A DNA stretch of 64,000 bases from Gloeobacter morelensis MG652769 (GTDB taxonomy: Bacteria > Cyanobacteriota > Cyanobacteriia > Gloeobacterales > Gloeobacteraceae). Positions 25,999-34,931 of this stretch are shown here, one piece after another. The first letter of the stretch is position 1. Every line of letters starts with the position of its first letter. Under the pieces are notes generated by a model. That model was not told the origin of the DNA. It made no database searches and was given only the letters and a program-made list of their open reading frames with translations. A program made the position numbers and the translations under genes. The stretch spans positions 2,666,001 to 2,730,000 of the forward strand of contig NZ_CP063845.1 in assembly GCF_021018745.1 (NCBI RefSeq), read 5' to 3'.

Positions 25999-26037
25999 CT
26001 GCCACTAGCAATTGTTCAAGGCAGATGCGCTGTTTGA
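25999..26037 (+). pseudogene. Last 12 codons of a second Imm49-like immunity gene
   Basis: The bases directly after the ISL3 right end translate as LPLAIVQGRCAV followed by TGA. The intact immunity protein ends LPLSIVRGKCAV, so 9 of 12 residues match, and the stop is in the same place. The rest of the gene is missing. It marks the former immunity partner of the orphan toxin tip. Confidence 0.8.
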
Positions 26038-26217
26038 TGAGCAATCAGATTTAAAGCAAGAAGTACAGCTCTTCACTTTTTTGAGCAGATGGCGCAGTAC
26101 GCACGTTCGCTCGCTCAAGGAGTCGTCGGCCGGTCTTCTCGGCAGAATACGAAAGCGGTTCGTACTGCCGCTGCCGCTGAAGGAGTCGCAGCACGCGCTT
26201 GGCGATAAATTACAGTC

Positions 26218-26246
26218 AAAAAAACACCGGAGATCGCTCCCCGGTG
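26218..26246 (-). terminator. Intrinsic terminator of the RND pump gene
   Basis: On the minus strand a caccgg/ccggtg stem (26241-26246 with 26225-26230) is followed by seven U residues encoded by 26218-26224. It lies 35 bp past the pump's stop codon. The rest of the gap back to 26038 shows nothing identifiable. Confidence 0.85.
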
Positions 26247-26280
26247 CAGCCCCCTGTTTTACACCCTCGCCGCCGTCGGC

Positions 26281-29200
26281 TTACTCCTGCGGCGTAGCCA
26301 CCGCCGGAGGAACTTCGAGCGCCGTCGGGACCGGTGCAATTTTGGTACGTGGCTGGGCGAGCCGCCAGAACCAGCTTTGCAGATCATCGATAAACGTAAA
26401 GACGACCGGGACAACCACCAGCGTCAAAGCTGTGGAGGTGAGCAACCCGCCCACCACAGCCACGGCCATGGGGGAGCGCGCCTCGGAACCTGCCCCGATC
26501 CCCAGGGCAATCGGCAGCATGCCCGCGATCATCGCCACGGTCGTCATCAAGATGGGCCGCATGCGCGCCTCGCCAGATTGCAAGATCGCCGCAGTGCGCG
26601 GCTGTCCTGCCTGCATCGCCACCAGACAATACTCGACCAGCAAGATCGCGTTCTTGCACACCAGGCCCATCAGCATGACGATGCCGATAAGAGTGTAAAG
26701 CCCCAGCGATTTTTGAAAGACCAACAGGCCCACCAGCGCTCCGCCCAGCGACAGTGGCAGCGACATCATGATCGTCAGCGGATGCAAAAAACCACCAAAG
26801 AGTAACGCCAACACCGCGTAGATAAGCAAGATCGCTGCGGCGATCGCTCCGCCGAAGCCGTTGAATACGTCGCGCTGGTTCTCGGCTTCGCCCGCGAGCT
26901 TCTTGCTGACGCTCGCGGGCAGATTGCGCAGAACCGGCAACTGGTGCACTTTTTGCAGGGCCGGGCCGAGGTTGACCCCCGAAGCCAGATTCGCACCGAT
27001 GGTCACCTGGCGGGCACGGTCGTAGCGCTCGATTTGCATCGCGCCGCTGCCCATCGCCAGTTGGGCGACCGAGCGCAGGGGAACCAGTACCCCGCCGCCA
27101 CCGGCCACCTGCAGATCGCCTATCGTGTCGAAGTTGGTGCGAAAGGCCGGGTCGAGCTGCACGCGGATGTTGATTTGCCGCGAGGACAGGGTAAATTTGG
27201 CCAGGTTCGCCTCGCTGTCGCCCAGGGTGGCGATCTGGGCGGTGCGGGCGATCGAAGCCACAGACACTCCCTGCTCGGCGGCGCGGTCGAGCATCGGCCT
27301 CACCTGGATTTCGGGGCGCAAAATCGCCGCGGTCGAGCTGACATCGACCAGTTCGCTCAAAGCGCGCATCTGATCGGTCAGATCCCGGGCGGCGCGCTCC
27401 AGTTCGATGGTGTTGTCGCCGCTCAGGACAATCTGAACGTTCTTACCGCCCCAGCCGCTGAACGAAAGGCGCACCCCGGGCACCCGATTGAGAATCGGCC
27501 GCACCTCGGCTTCGAACTGTTGCTGGGTGTGGCGGCGCTCCTCGCGGGGCTTGAGGGTAATCACCAGTCTGCCGGTGTTGGGGGTCGAACTGGAGTCGAT
27601 CGAACCCGCACGGGCATAGACATGCTCCACCGCCGGGTGCTTCTGCACCAGCGAGCCGAGTTGCAGCATCGCCTTGCGCGTCGTCTCGATGCTCGAGCCG
27701 GGGGGCAGCTCGACTTCCAGGCTGCTTTGGCCCCGATCGACCGGCCCGATAAACGAAGTGGGCAACAGCGGAATCAAAGCCAAACTGCCGGCGAAAAAGC
27801 CTCCAGCCAACAGCAGCGTCAGCCAGCGGTGGGAAAGCGACCAGCCGAGTACGCCTTCGTAGAAGCGGGTCAACAGCGAGCGGCCGGGAGTATGGGTGTG
27901 GGCTTTGAGTAGATAGGCCGCCATCAATGGGGTGAGCATGCGCGCCACCACCAGCGAAAAGAGCACCGCCGCCGCCACCGTCCAACCAAATTGGCGAAAG
28001 TACTGGCCCTGAATGCCCTCCATGAAGGCCACCGGTAAGAACACCGCCACGATCGTCATCGTGGTGGCCACCACCGCCAGACCAATCTCGTCGGCGGCCT
28101 CGATAGCGGCCTGGTAGGGCGTTTTGCCCATGCCGATGTGGCGGGAGATATTTTCCAGCTCGACGATGGCGTCATCGACCAGAATGCCGATCACCAGCGC
28201 CAGGGCCAGCAGGGTCATATTGTTGAGCGTGAAACCTGCCGCGCGCATCACCGCAAAGGTGGGGATCACCGAGAGGGGAATGGCAAGACCCGCGATCAAC
28301 GTCGCGCGCCAGTCGCGCAAAAATAGCCAGATGACCGCCACCGCCAGGCCCGCCCCCAACAGCACCGCCTCCACCGAAGCGTCGTAAGATTCGCGCACAA
28401 AATCGCCGGTTGTCCACAAAAGCCGCAATTTGATGTCGTCGGGAAGGGATTTTTGAATGTCTTTGACTTTTTGCTGCACCGCCTCCTCGACCCCCACCAG
28501 GTTGGTACCGCTCGCGCGGACGACCTGAAAGACAACGGCGGGTCGTCCGTCGTAGTAGGCGAGCCAGCGCTGCTCGGCAGTACCGTCGGTGACGGTGCCG
28601 AGACTTGCAAGGTCGGCGTAGCGCCCATCGGGCAGGGCAATGCGCACCGAGCGCAGGTTTGCGACAGTCGGAGCACTACCGAGAGTTCGGATGGCCTGCT
28701 CGGTGGTGCCCACCTCCCCCCGGCCGCCGGGCAAATCGATATTGAGGGCGCGGATCTGGCCATGGACTTGATCGGCGGTGATCCCCAGAGCCTTGAGGCG
28801 TACGGGATTGAGATCGATGCGGATTTCGCGTTTGGAGCCGAAGTACAGTACCTGGGAGACCCCCGGCACGGTCAGTAATTCGCGGGCAATCCGGTTTTCG
28901 GCCAGCCAGCTCAGTTCTACCGGCGCGCGGCGATCGGAGGAAATCGTATAGCCGATAAACGGCCAGCCGCCGTCGTCGAAGCGCTGGATCACCGGCTCGT
29001 CGATCCCCTGGGGCAACTGGGCGCGGATCTTGGTGATCGCGTCGCGGGTGTCGTTGGTGGCGCGATCAAGGTTGGTGCCCAGATTGAATTCGACGCGCGT
29101 AAAGGAACTGCCGTCGCGGACGGTCGAATAGATGTGGCGGATGTTGCCGATACTCGAGACCGCCTGCTCGACTCTGCGGGTCACCTGGGTCTCAAGCTCG

Positions 29201-29376
29201 GTGGGGGCGGCCCCCAGTTGGGTGACAGTCACCCCCACCGTCGGCAGGTCGGTATTCGGATCCAGGTCGATCCCCAGGCCGTTGAAGGCGGCGAGTCCAC
29301 CCAGGCTCAAAATCAAAAACAGCACAATCGTCGGCACCGGGTTGCGGATCGACCAGGCGGAGATGTTCCAGCGCAT
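26281..29376 (-). CDS. RND-family efflux transporter (AcrB/MdtB type)
   Basis: The 1031-residue inner-membrane protein has the RND layout. One TM helix (VPTIVLFLILSLGGLAAF) precedes a large periplasmic loop, then five TM helices; the pattern repeats in the second half. TM4 carries the proton-relay acidic pair in GILVDDAIVELENI. GFTLNNMTLLALALVIG and the FMEGIQGQYFRQFGWTVA segment are family hallmarks. Length is standard. The start at 29376 has GAGGAG about 8 bp upstream; the longer frame adds 16 unsupported residues. No membrane-fusion protein or TolC-like gene is adjacent. The substrate is unknown: hydrophobic drugs are more likely than metals, but this is inference. Confidence 0.92.
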   Translation of the reverse strand: MRWNISAWSIRNPVPTIVLFLILSLGGLAAFNGLGIDLDPNTDLPTVGVTVTQLGAAPTELETQVTRRVEQAVSSIGNIRHIYSTVRDGSSFTRVEFNLGTNLDRATNDTRDAITKIRAQLPQGIDEPVIQRFDDGGWPFIGYTISSDRRAPVELSWLAENRIARELLTVPGVSQVLYFGSKREIRIDLNPVRLKALGITADQVHGQIRALNIDLPGGRGEVGTTEQAIRTLGSAPTVANLRSVRIALPDGRYADLASLGTVTDGTAEQRWLAYYDGRPAVVFQVVRASGTNLVGVEEAVQQKVKDIQKSLPDDIKLRLLWTTGDFVRESYDASVEAVLLGAGLAVAVIWLFLRDWRATLIAGLAIPLSVIPTFAVMRAAGFTLNNMTLLALALVIGILVDDAIVELENISRHIGMGKTPYQAAIEAADEIGLAVVATTMTIVAVFLPVAFMEGIQGQYFRQFGWTVAAAVLFSLVVARMLTPLMAAYLLKAHTHTPGRSLLTRFYEGVLGWSLSHRWLTLLLAGGFFAGSLALIPLLPTSFIGPVDRGQSSLEVELPPGSSIETTRKAMLQLGSLVQKHPAVEHVYARAGSIDSSSTPNTGRLVITLKPREERRHTQQQFEAEVRPILNRVPGVRLSFSGWGGKNVQIVLSGDNTIELERAARDLTDQMRALSELVDVSSTAAILRPEIQVRPMLDRAAEQGVSVASIARTAQIATLGDSEANLAKFTLSSRQINIRVQLDPAFRTNFDTIGDLQVAGGGGVLVPLRSVAQLAMGSGAMQIERYDRARQVTIGANLASGVNLGPALQKVHQLPVLRNLPASVSKKLAGEAENQRDVFNGFGGAIAAAILLIYAVLALLFGGFLHPLTIMMSLPLSLGGALVGLLVFQKSLGLYTLIGIVMLMGLVCKNAILLVEYCLVAMQAGQPRTAAILQSGEARMRPILMTTVAMIAGMLPIALGIGAGSEARSPMAVAVVGGLLTSTALTLVVVPVVFTFIDDLQSWFWRLAQPRTKIAPVPTALEVPPAVATPQE

Positions 29377-29681
29377 CGGCAAAGACTCCTCGGTGAGCGC
29401 GGCGCCCAGGGGTGACGTTGCCACTCTACGGGGCGGTGAGCGCGCCGGTCTGCCGAAGGCTGTAAGCCGTTTGTGAATTCTTGCCGTATCAAGACTTACA
29501 AAATCTCACAAGTCGTATCGATGACGAATGGGTTGCGGATTTCCCTGTCAGCTCAATTCAGACAGGCTCAGCGCCATTCCCCTGGGCACTCCACAACTGC
29601 CCCACGGCGCTACGATCGTCGGTAGGTCTGGATTTGCCTTCGGGCTACTTTTAAAACGCGCTTTCGCAAAGGCTCCTTACT
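29377..29681. other. Divergent intergenic region, RND pump and AsmA-like gene
   Basis: This 305-bp gap holds the promoters of both genes. The pump's ribosome binding site (GAGGAG on the minus strand) is at its left edge. A small inverted repeat, cctgtc...gacagg, occurs near 29546-29570. Nothing else could be assigned. Confidence 0.4.
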
Positions 29682-32600
29682 ATGACAGTCTCCAGCGGCA
29701 GAACTGGGGGGAGAATCCCTCGCTGGGCGGTGATATCCCTTGCAGCGACGGTGGGTCTGGCGGGAGCGGGGATCGCCGCTCTGGCGCTTGTGCCGCTGTT
29801 TGTCGATAGCGACGGGCTGCGCAAACCCCTCGAGGAAGCCATCGCCCAGACCCTGCGCCGCCAGGTCAGGCTTGGCAAGTTGCAGGTGCAGACCCTGGGA
29901 GGCATCGGTCTGCGGGCGGATCGGGTGGAACTGTACAATCTGCGCGGCACCGAGAAGCAGCTCGACGCGCGCAGCGCCTTTGTGGAGGTGGATCTGTGGC
30001 CACTGTTTGCCCGGCGGATCGTCCTCAAGCGCGTCGAATTCGATGGTCTGGATCTGGCCTTGCAGCGCAACCCGGCCGGGCAGTGGAATATTGCGGATCT
30101 GTTGGCGGCGCCGGGAGTGGACGGGCCGCAGCAGGCCGGCTACAGCGGCCCGGCGATCAGCCTGGTCGATAGCACCGTGCGCGTCATCGACCAGACCCAA
30201 AAACCGGCGCAACAACTGCGCCTGAGCAATGTCGCTTTCCACTTGCGCCCCCGCAACCCCTACGATCTGGACCTGGAGTTCAAAGGCAAGCTCAGGGAAA
30301 AAACGCCCCTGGCTGTGGACGGTTCGATTGAACTGCCCAAGGGCGATCCTGCCACCCCCTGGGCAGGGGCGCTGCGCTTGCAGACGCAGCAGCTGGCAGC
30401 CGAGCAGGTGGTGGGTTTTCTGGAGCAACCGGCACTCGACGGTCTGGAAGGAATATTCGATCTCGATGTGCGCTGGGAACTCGGCCGCGATCGCATCGAA
30501 GGCAAGCTGAAGGCGCAATCGCTCGCCTGGCTGTGGCCGGAAGTCTGGGGCAAGACGGCTTGGAAGGCCCAAAGTGTAGATCTAAGCGGCGATCTGACCT
30601 TTGGCGAGCAGTGGATAACCGTCAAGCGATTGCAGTTGAAAGTGCCTGAATTGGCCGCCGATGCCCAGGGCACGCTGCCGCGTTTTTTCAACCAACCGGG
30701 CCAGCCGCTCGATTTGCAGATGAAAATGGGCGAATTCGACCCGTTTGCCGCCCGCCGCAACCTGCCGGTTTCCGCTCTGCCAGTATCGCTGTTGCCCTGG
30801 ATTGCTCAAGGTAGCGGCAGCGGCAAGATCGCAGCGGATCTGGCTTTGCGGGGCACTGTCGCCCAGCCGCTGCTTGTCGGCCGGGTGGATCTCAAGGGTC
30901 TCACCGTGCGCAATCCCCGGCTGTCCCAGCCGCTGGAAAGCTTAAACGGCACCGTCCTGCTCGAAGCCGACCGGGTGCAATTGCAAAATCTCAAGGGCAA
31001 CGTCGGTCCTTCGCCCTTCGAGCTTGCCGGTACGGTGGACGGCTACCGCACCGGCAAGCCGCAGCCCCAACTGGCCTTCAAAAGCCCCAGCCTGGATCTG
31101 GGGGTGGCGCGGTCGATTCTGACTTCCGAACTTGTGGGCAGCCGCGCCCTCGCCAATTTCACCAGCCTCGGCGGTAACGCCGCTGTAGATCTGCGTGTTC
31201 GGGGAGACCAGCCGGAGGGGCGCATCGAGCTGAAGGGGGCGCAGGTGGGCCTCGGCGGACTCAACCGGCCCGTCGAAGATCTGCGCGGCACTATCCAGCT
31301 GGCTGCCCAGGGCAGTCGCTTCGAGAACCTCACCGGCAAACTGGCCGGGTCGGATCTCCAGGCTACGGGTAGCCTCGCTCCGACCGGGGCGCTGCAGGTG
31401 GCAGGTACAGGGACGCTGAATTTTCCCGACATTTTTGTGCTTTTTAAATCCCCGCCGCCTGTTCAGGCGAGAGGGGCTGTGCCCGTGGATTTCACGGTGA
31501 ACGGCACGACCAACCGGCTCAATTTCACCGGCAATCTGGATCTGGCCAAACTCCAGCAACTGCGGCTGAACAATCTCGACCTCACCCCCGCCCAGCGCCT
31601 GGTGCTCAAAGGCACCTACACCCCCACCCAGATCAGCTTCGCCAACACCCGCCTGGCGCTGGCGGGGCTGGTGCTGGAGGGCGGCGGCAGCGTCCGTGAG
31701 CCCGGCCGTCCGGGGCAAAGTCTGGATCTGCAGGCGCGCACCCCGCAACCGCTCAATCTGACCGACATCAAAAAGCTGGTGCCCCAGGTGGCGGATCTGG
31801 GGGTGAGCGCCGGGCGGGCCGGCTTGGATTTGAGCCTCAAAGGCCCGGCCGCTGCCGCGACTTTCCGGGCGGCTTTGAATGTGCAGGGCGTGGCGATCCC
31901 CGGCCTGTTGGGCGGGATCAGCGGTCTTTCCGGGCCTGTGGCTGTCGCGGGCGATCAGGCGAGCACGCCGGGGCTCACCTTCACCACCCCCGAAGGCCGG
32001 GGCCAACTCAAAGGCACCCTGCGCAACTTCAAAGACCCCAGCTTCACGTTCGATGCGCGCTTTGCCCAGTTCAATCTGGACCGGTTGCTGGCAAATACCG
32101 GCGGGGGCGGCACAGGTAAAAGCACCTCCGGTCAAGCGGATCTCGATTCTTTGCGCGGCCAGGGACAACTGGCCATCGATCGGGGGGTGATAAGCCGCCT
32201 GCCTTTCGAGCAGTTGCGCACCAAAGTCCAGCTCAATCGGGGGGTTCTCGTCCTGGACGACTTAGGGTTCAACACCGCCGGGGGCCGCATGGCGGGCAAT
32301 CTGCGTACAGATCTCAATACCCAGGCGGTGCAGGGCAATCTCAACCTGCGCGGCGCCGACGCTAACACCCTGGCGCGCCAACTCATCGGCTTTCCCCCCA
32401 ACCAGATTTACGGCCGCACCGACATGAACCTCATCTTCCAGGCCCAGGGAGGCAATCAAAACCAATTTCTCCAGTCGCTGGACGGACGGGGCTCGATTAA
32501 TGTCACCAACGGTAGGCTTGCCACCCTCAATCTAATGGGACCGATTTTGGGGGCAGCCGAAGGGCTGGGAAGCGGCCAGGGCTTCAGCCTCGATACGCTG

Positions 32601-32960
32601 CTGCTGTCGGTCGGTCGCTTGAATACCGGCCAATTCCAGCGCCTGGGCGGCAACTTCACCTTGCAAAACGGCGTGGCGAGCACGGACAACTTTGTCTATG
32701 CCAGCTCCGCACTCAGCATGCGGGCAAACGGCACTTTGCGTTTGATCGACGAAGTGGCCAATCTGCAGGTGCGCGGCACCTTCACCCAGAATCCCCTGGC
32801 AGCGGTGTCGGTGGACGGTAAGGGCCTGCTGACCAATCTCCTGGGCCGCGTCTTGAACGTTCCCCAACAGCAGCCGCGCAATCTTTCCTTCCAGGTGCGC
32901 GGACCGATCAACCAGTTGGGTTCGGTGCGCAACGTGCGCTTGGAGTCCGGCCGGGGTTAG
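29682..32960 (+). CDS. AsmA-like large envelope protein
   Basis: The 1092-residue product has one N-terminal TM anchor (WAVISLAATVGLAGAGIAALALVPLF) and then a long periplasmic part made of repeated beta strands. The N-terminal segment LRKPLEEAIAQTLRRQVRLGKLQVQTL resembles the AsmA opening. The C-terminal 250 residues (GRGSINVTNGRLATLNL ... YASSALSMRANGTLRLIDEVANLQVRGTF) fit the AsmA/TamB C-terminal domain. Such proteins are proposed to form lipid-conducting grooves between inner and outer membrane. Length lies between E. coli AsmA and TamB. It is monocistronic. A hairpin (ggttttcgg/ccggaaaacc-type arms) lies 33 bp downstream. Confidence 0.8.
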   Translation: MTVSSGRTGGRIPRWAVISLAATVGLAGAGIAALALVPLFVDSDGLRKPLEEAIAQTLRRQVRLGKLQVQTLGGIGLRADRVELYNLRGTEKQLDARSAFVEVDLWPLFARRIVLKRVEFDGLDLALQRNPAGQWNIADLLAAPGVDGPQQAGYSGPAISLVDSTVRVIDQTQKPAQQLRLSNVAFHLRPRNPYDLDLEFKGKLREKTPLAVDGSIELPKGDPATPWAGALRLQTQQLAAEQVVGFLEQPALDGLEGIFDLDVRWELGRDRIEGKLKAQSLAWLWPEVWGKTAWKAQSVDLSGDLTFGEQWITVKRLQLKVPELAADAQGTLPRFFNQPGQPLDLQMKMGEFDPFAARRNLPVSALPVSLLPWIAQGSGSGKIAADLALRGTVAQPLLVGRVDLKGLTVRNPRLSQPLESLNGTVLLEADRVQLQNLKGNVGPSPFELAGTVDGYRTGKPQPQLAFKSPSLDLGVARSILTSELVGSRALANFTSLGGNAAVDLRVRGDQPEGRIELKGAQVGLGGLNRPVEDLRGTIQLAAQGSRFENLTGKLAGSDLQATGSLAPTGALQVAGTGTLNFPDIFVLFKSPPPVQARGAVPVDFTVNGTTNRLNFTGNLDLAKLQQLRLNNLDLTPAQRLVLKGTYTPTQISFANTRLALAGLVLEGGGSVREPGRPGQSLDLQARTPQPLNLTDIKKLVPQVADLGVSAGRAGLDLSLKGPAAAATFRAALNVQGVAIPGLLGGISGLSGPVAVAGDQASTPGLTFTTPEGRGQLKGTLRNFKDPSFTFDARFAQFNLDRLLANTGGGGTGKSTSGQADLDSLRGQGQLAIDRGVISRLPFEQLRTKVQLNRGVLVLDDLGFNTAGGRMAGNLRTDLNTQAVQGNLNLRGADANTLARQLIGFPPNQIYGRTDMNLIFQAQGGNQNQFLQSLDGRGSINVTNGRLATLNLMGPILGAAEGLGSGQGFSLDTLLLSVGRLNTGQFQRLGGNFTLQNGVASTDNFVYASSALSMRANGTLRLIDEVANLQVRGTFTQNPLAAVSVDGKGLLTNLLGRVLNVPQQQPRNLSFQVRGPINQLGSVRNVRLESGRG

Positions 32961-33268
32961 GCAAACGTGATCCGGCCATACTCGCCTGGAGCGGTTTTCG
33001 GGTGCATCCAGTACAGCCGACGGGCCGAAAACCTTTGACCGGATTTCTTACTGACACTTGGCACCTGAAACCTGAAACCGGCGCTCCCCTCTCCTCCTCA
33101 GTTTCCGCCGGCGGCTCAAGGTCACAGCCAGCATCGGGTAGTGGACAATACGACTTCGGGACATCGTAGCCCTGCTGGTAGGACTCGATCAGGTCGAGCA
33201 GGGCAATACTCAACTCGCCCGTGAGGTACGGCAGCGGTTGTGCCAGAAACTGAATGCTCGGAGTTGAG
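32961..33268. other. Intergenic region with hairpin and a possible gene remnant
   Basis: A 9-bp inverted repeat (ggttttcgg at 32993-33001, ccgaaaacc at 33025-33033) may end the AsmA-like transcript, though no T-run follows. On the minus strand around 33100-33250 a short open stretch reads LPYLTGELSIALLDLIESYQ and resembles the tail of a small soluble protein. It has no credible start and runs into low-complexity sequence, so it is at most a remnant. Confidence 0.35.
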
Positions 33269-33784
33269 CTAAAAAATCTGGACCCCACCGAGAAATTGCC
33301 GAAAAGTTGCCACTTGTTCTTTGGAGGGCGGTTTGGGCCAGTCGGCCATGAACATCAATAGCTGAGCCGGTACCGGGGCGGCGACCCAGTGGATGGTGCG
33401 GCCGTTCGGGGCGGCGAACCGGCACTCGACACCGTTCTGGTTGTCCAGTAAAAAGCGGTTGCTCGTCTGGAGGGTCATCTCCTTGGGGATCACCGCGGCG
33501 GCGCGGGCGCAGAACGCCTTGGCCGGAGCTGGGTCGAAGGGCGGGGCGTTGCGCAGATTGCGGTCGAACTGCGAACCGGTGGAGATGGTCACCGATTTGT
33601 CCGGGGGGGTGAGCACGTAGTGAATCGGTTTGCCCGGCGGGTTCTTCGCGGTCTGAAAATAGGGCGGCGGCGTAAACTCCAGGGACAGGTCCCCATCGAC
33701 GATCTTGCCCGCCCACACCGGCGGCACCAGTAACAGAACCGCAAATGCAATACATCCCAGCGCCGCTTTTTTCCCCGTTGCCAT
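33269..33784 (-). CDS. Small secreted protein of unknown function
   Basis: The 171-residue product has a signal peptide (KKAALGCIAFAVLLLVPPVWAG). The mature part is a mixed alpha/beta domain of about 145 residues with two cysteines (AFCARAAA and GVECRFA) that could pair. The motif GDLSLEFTPPPYFQTA opens the mature chain. It resembles small periplasmic proteins of unknown role; no family is recognised. It is monocistronic, convergent with the AsmA-like gene. The ATG at 33784 gives a standard signal peptide, so the start is well supported. Confidence 0.65.
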   Translation of the reverse strand: MATGKKAALGCIAFAVLLLVPPVWAGKIVDGDLSLEFTPPPYFQTAKNPPGKPIHYVLTPPDKSVTISTGSQFDRNLRNAPPFDPAPAKAFCARAAAVIPKEMTLQTSNRFLLDNQNGVECRFAAPNGRTIHWVAAPVPAQLLMFMADWPKPPSKEQVATFRQFLGGVQIF

Positions 33785-34155
33785 CTCCAGCCTCTTCTTG
33801 CCCTATGCCTAGAGTATTACAGACTGCATTCCGCAGGTAGATTTGAGCAAACCCTCTAGCGACAAGGCGTGAGGTCCATAGTCGTGTGCGGGCAGAGAAT
33901 ACCCGATTTTCGCCCATCAGTGACCGGTGCGTCAGGACAGCCAAAAGGAGACTAAGCATTTATGCTTGGCAAATAAGCGAGATGCACCCTCCATAACTGC
34001 CTGCGCAAAATCTGGAGAAAACGGATCGTGTGTAAGTGTGTAACGCACGAACACATCTCACCTCTCAAACCGCCAATCTTGTCCGGCTTGCAAGCCGCAG
34101 CTTTCGTACAATCAATGCGTTATGCCAAATGCGTTATGCCGTCTGGAGGTCCGCC
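33785..34155. other. Divergent intergenic region upstream of the Uma2 gene
   Basis: This 371-bp stretch carries the promoters of the small secreted gene and the Uma2 gene. It has a direct repeat just before the Uma2 start (listed separately) and a gtgtgtaagtgtgtaac stretch near 34028. No RNA gene was recognised. Confidence 0.4.
34114..34140 (+). repeat. Two tandem copies of a 13-bp repeat before the Uma2 gene
   Basis: aatgcgttatgcc occurs at 34114-34126 and again at 34128-34140, 14 bp apart in register and 15 bp before the ATG. The position suggests a regulator site or promoter duplication. No regulator can be named. Confidence 0.6.
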
Positions 34156-34725
34156 ATGCCCATCCTGGACCAGTTGTCCACCGGAATCCGCAGCTTCAAC
34201 GTGGGCGAGTACCACCGCATGGGTAGGGCGGGCATTTTTGCCGACAACGAGCGGACCGAACTGATCGAAGGAGCCGTCTATTCGATGCCGCCCGCCGGAC
34301 CGCCGCATGCCGCAGTTGTGCATTTCATCTTTAAGTACTTCCTCGCGCTTCTAGATGCCCAAGTCGCAGACGTCCGGGTCGAACAACCGTTGTCCATCGA
34401 CGAATACAACGAACCGCTGCCGGACGTGATGATCGTACGGCCCGACTGGCGGGGCTACTTCGACGCCCACCCGACACCCGGTGATGTCTTTGTAATCATC
34501 GAAGTGGCCGATTCGAGTCTGGACAGAGATTTGCGAACCAAGAGCAAGCTCTACGCCCGTGCAGGCATCAGGGAATACTGGGTAGTAGATGTGAACGAGC
34601 GTCAGGTACACATTTTCAACCGGCCCAGTGCCGAGGGTTATGGCGAGGAGCAGGTGTTGGACGACAAAGGGACAATGACCTTGGGTTCGGTATCGATCGA
34701 GATTGCCCGGTTCTTTGCGCCATAA
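34156..34725 (+). CDS. Uma2-family putative endonuclease (DUF820)
   Basis: The 189-residue protein has the restriction-endonuclease-like Uma2 core: an N-terminal RTELIEGAVYSMPPAGPPHA segment, LPDVMIVRP, then FVIIEVADSSLDRDLRTKSKLYARAGIREYWVVDV. The Asp in LPD, the Glu in IIEV and the Lys in TKSKLYA match the PD-(D/E)xK arrangement. The family is hugely expanded in cyanobacteria and its role is unproven; spread with mobile elements is often proposed. ATG at 34156 has GGAGG 8 bp upstream, so the longer frame starting at 34036 is rejected. A MITE-like element is inserted at its stop codon. Confidence 0.88.
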   Translation: MPILDQLSTGIRSFNVGEYHRMGRAGIFADNERTELIEGAVYSMPPAGPPHAAVVHFIFKYFLALLDAQVADVRVEQPLSIDEYNEPLPDVMIVRPDWRGYFDAHPTPGDVFVIIEVADSSLDRDLRTKSKLYARAGIREYWVVDVNERQVHIFNRPSAEGYGEEQVLDDKGTMTLGSVSIEIARFFAP

Positions 34726-34728
34726 TCC

Positions 34729-34912
34729 AACGTCAATTCGGGATAAGGAAGCGCCAAAAGCCTCACTGGCCAAGGAACCTGCTGAATGCAGTTCCCAAAA
34801 CTACTACTGGGTAACCCGCGTACCAGGGTTTCAGGGCGTAACTCCTTGCCCCCAATCGGAGGAAAGCTGACCAGGCAAGGATTTCAGCCTGAGCTTATCC
34901 CGAACTGACGTT
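34729..34912. mobile_element. MITE-like non-autonomous element, 184 bp
   Basis: The ends form 19-bp inverted repeats with 18 matches: aacgtcaattcgggataag at 34729-34747 and cttatcccgaactgacgtt at 34894-34912. They are flanked by a 5-bp direct repeat aatcc (34724-34728 and 34913-34917), which looks like a target duplication. The interior has no open reading frame. The duplication overlaps the Uma2 stop codon. The parent transposase is not in the window. Confidence 0.7.
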
Positions 34913-34931
34913 AATCCAATACACCGGACCC

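Noticed and set aside
32908-33288. 126-codon minus-strand frame downstream of the AsmA-like gene
   Set aside because: Only about 45 residues look protein-like; the rest is antisense to the AsmA-like C-terminus and there is no credible start. Kept only as a possible remnant.
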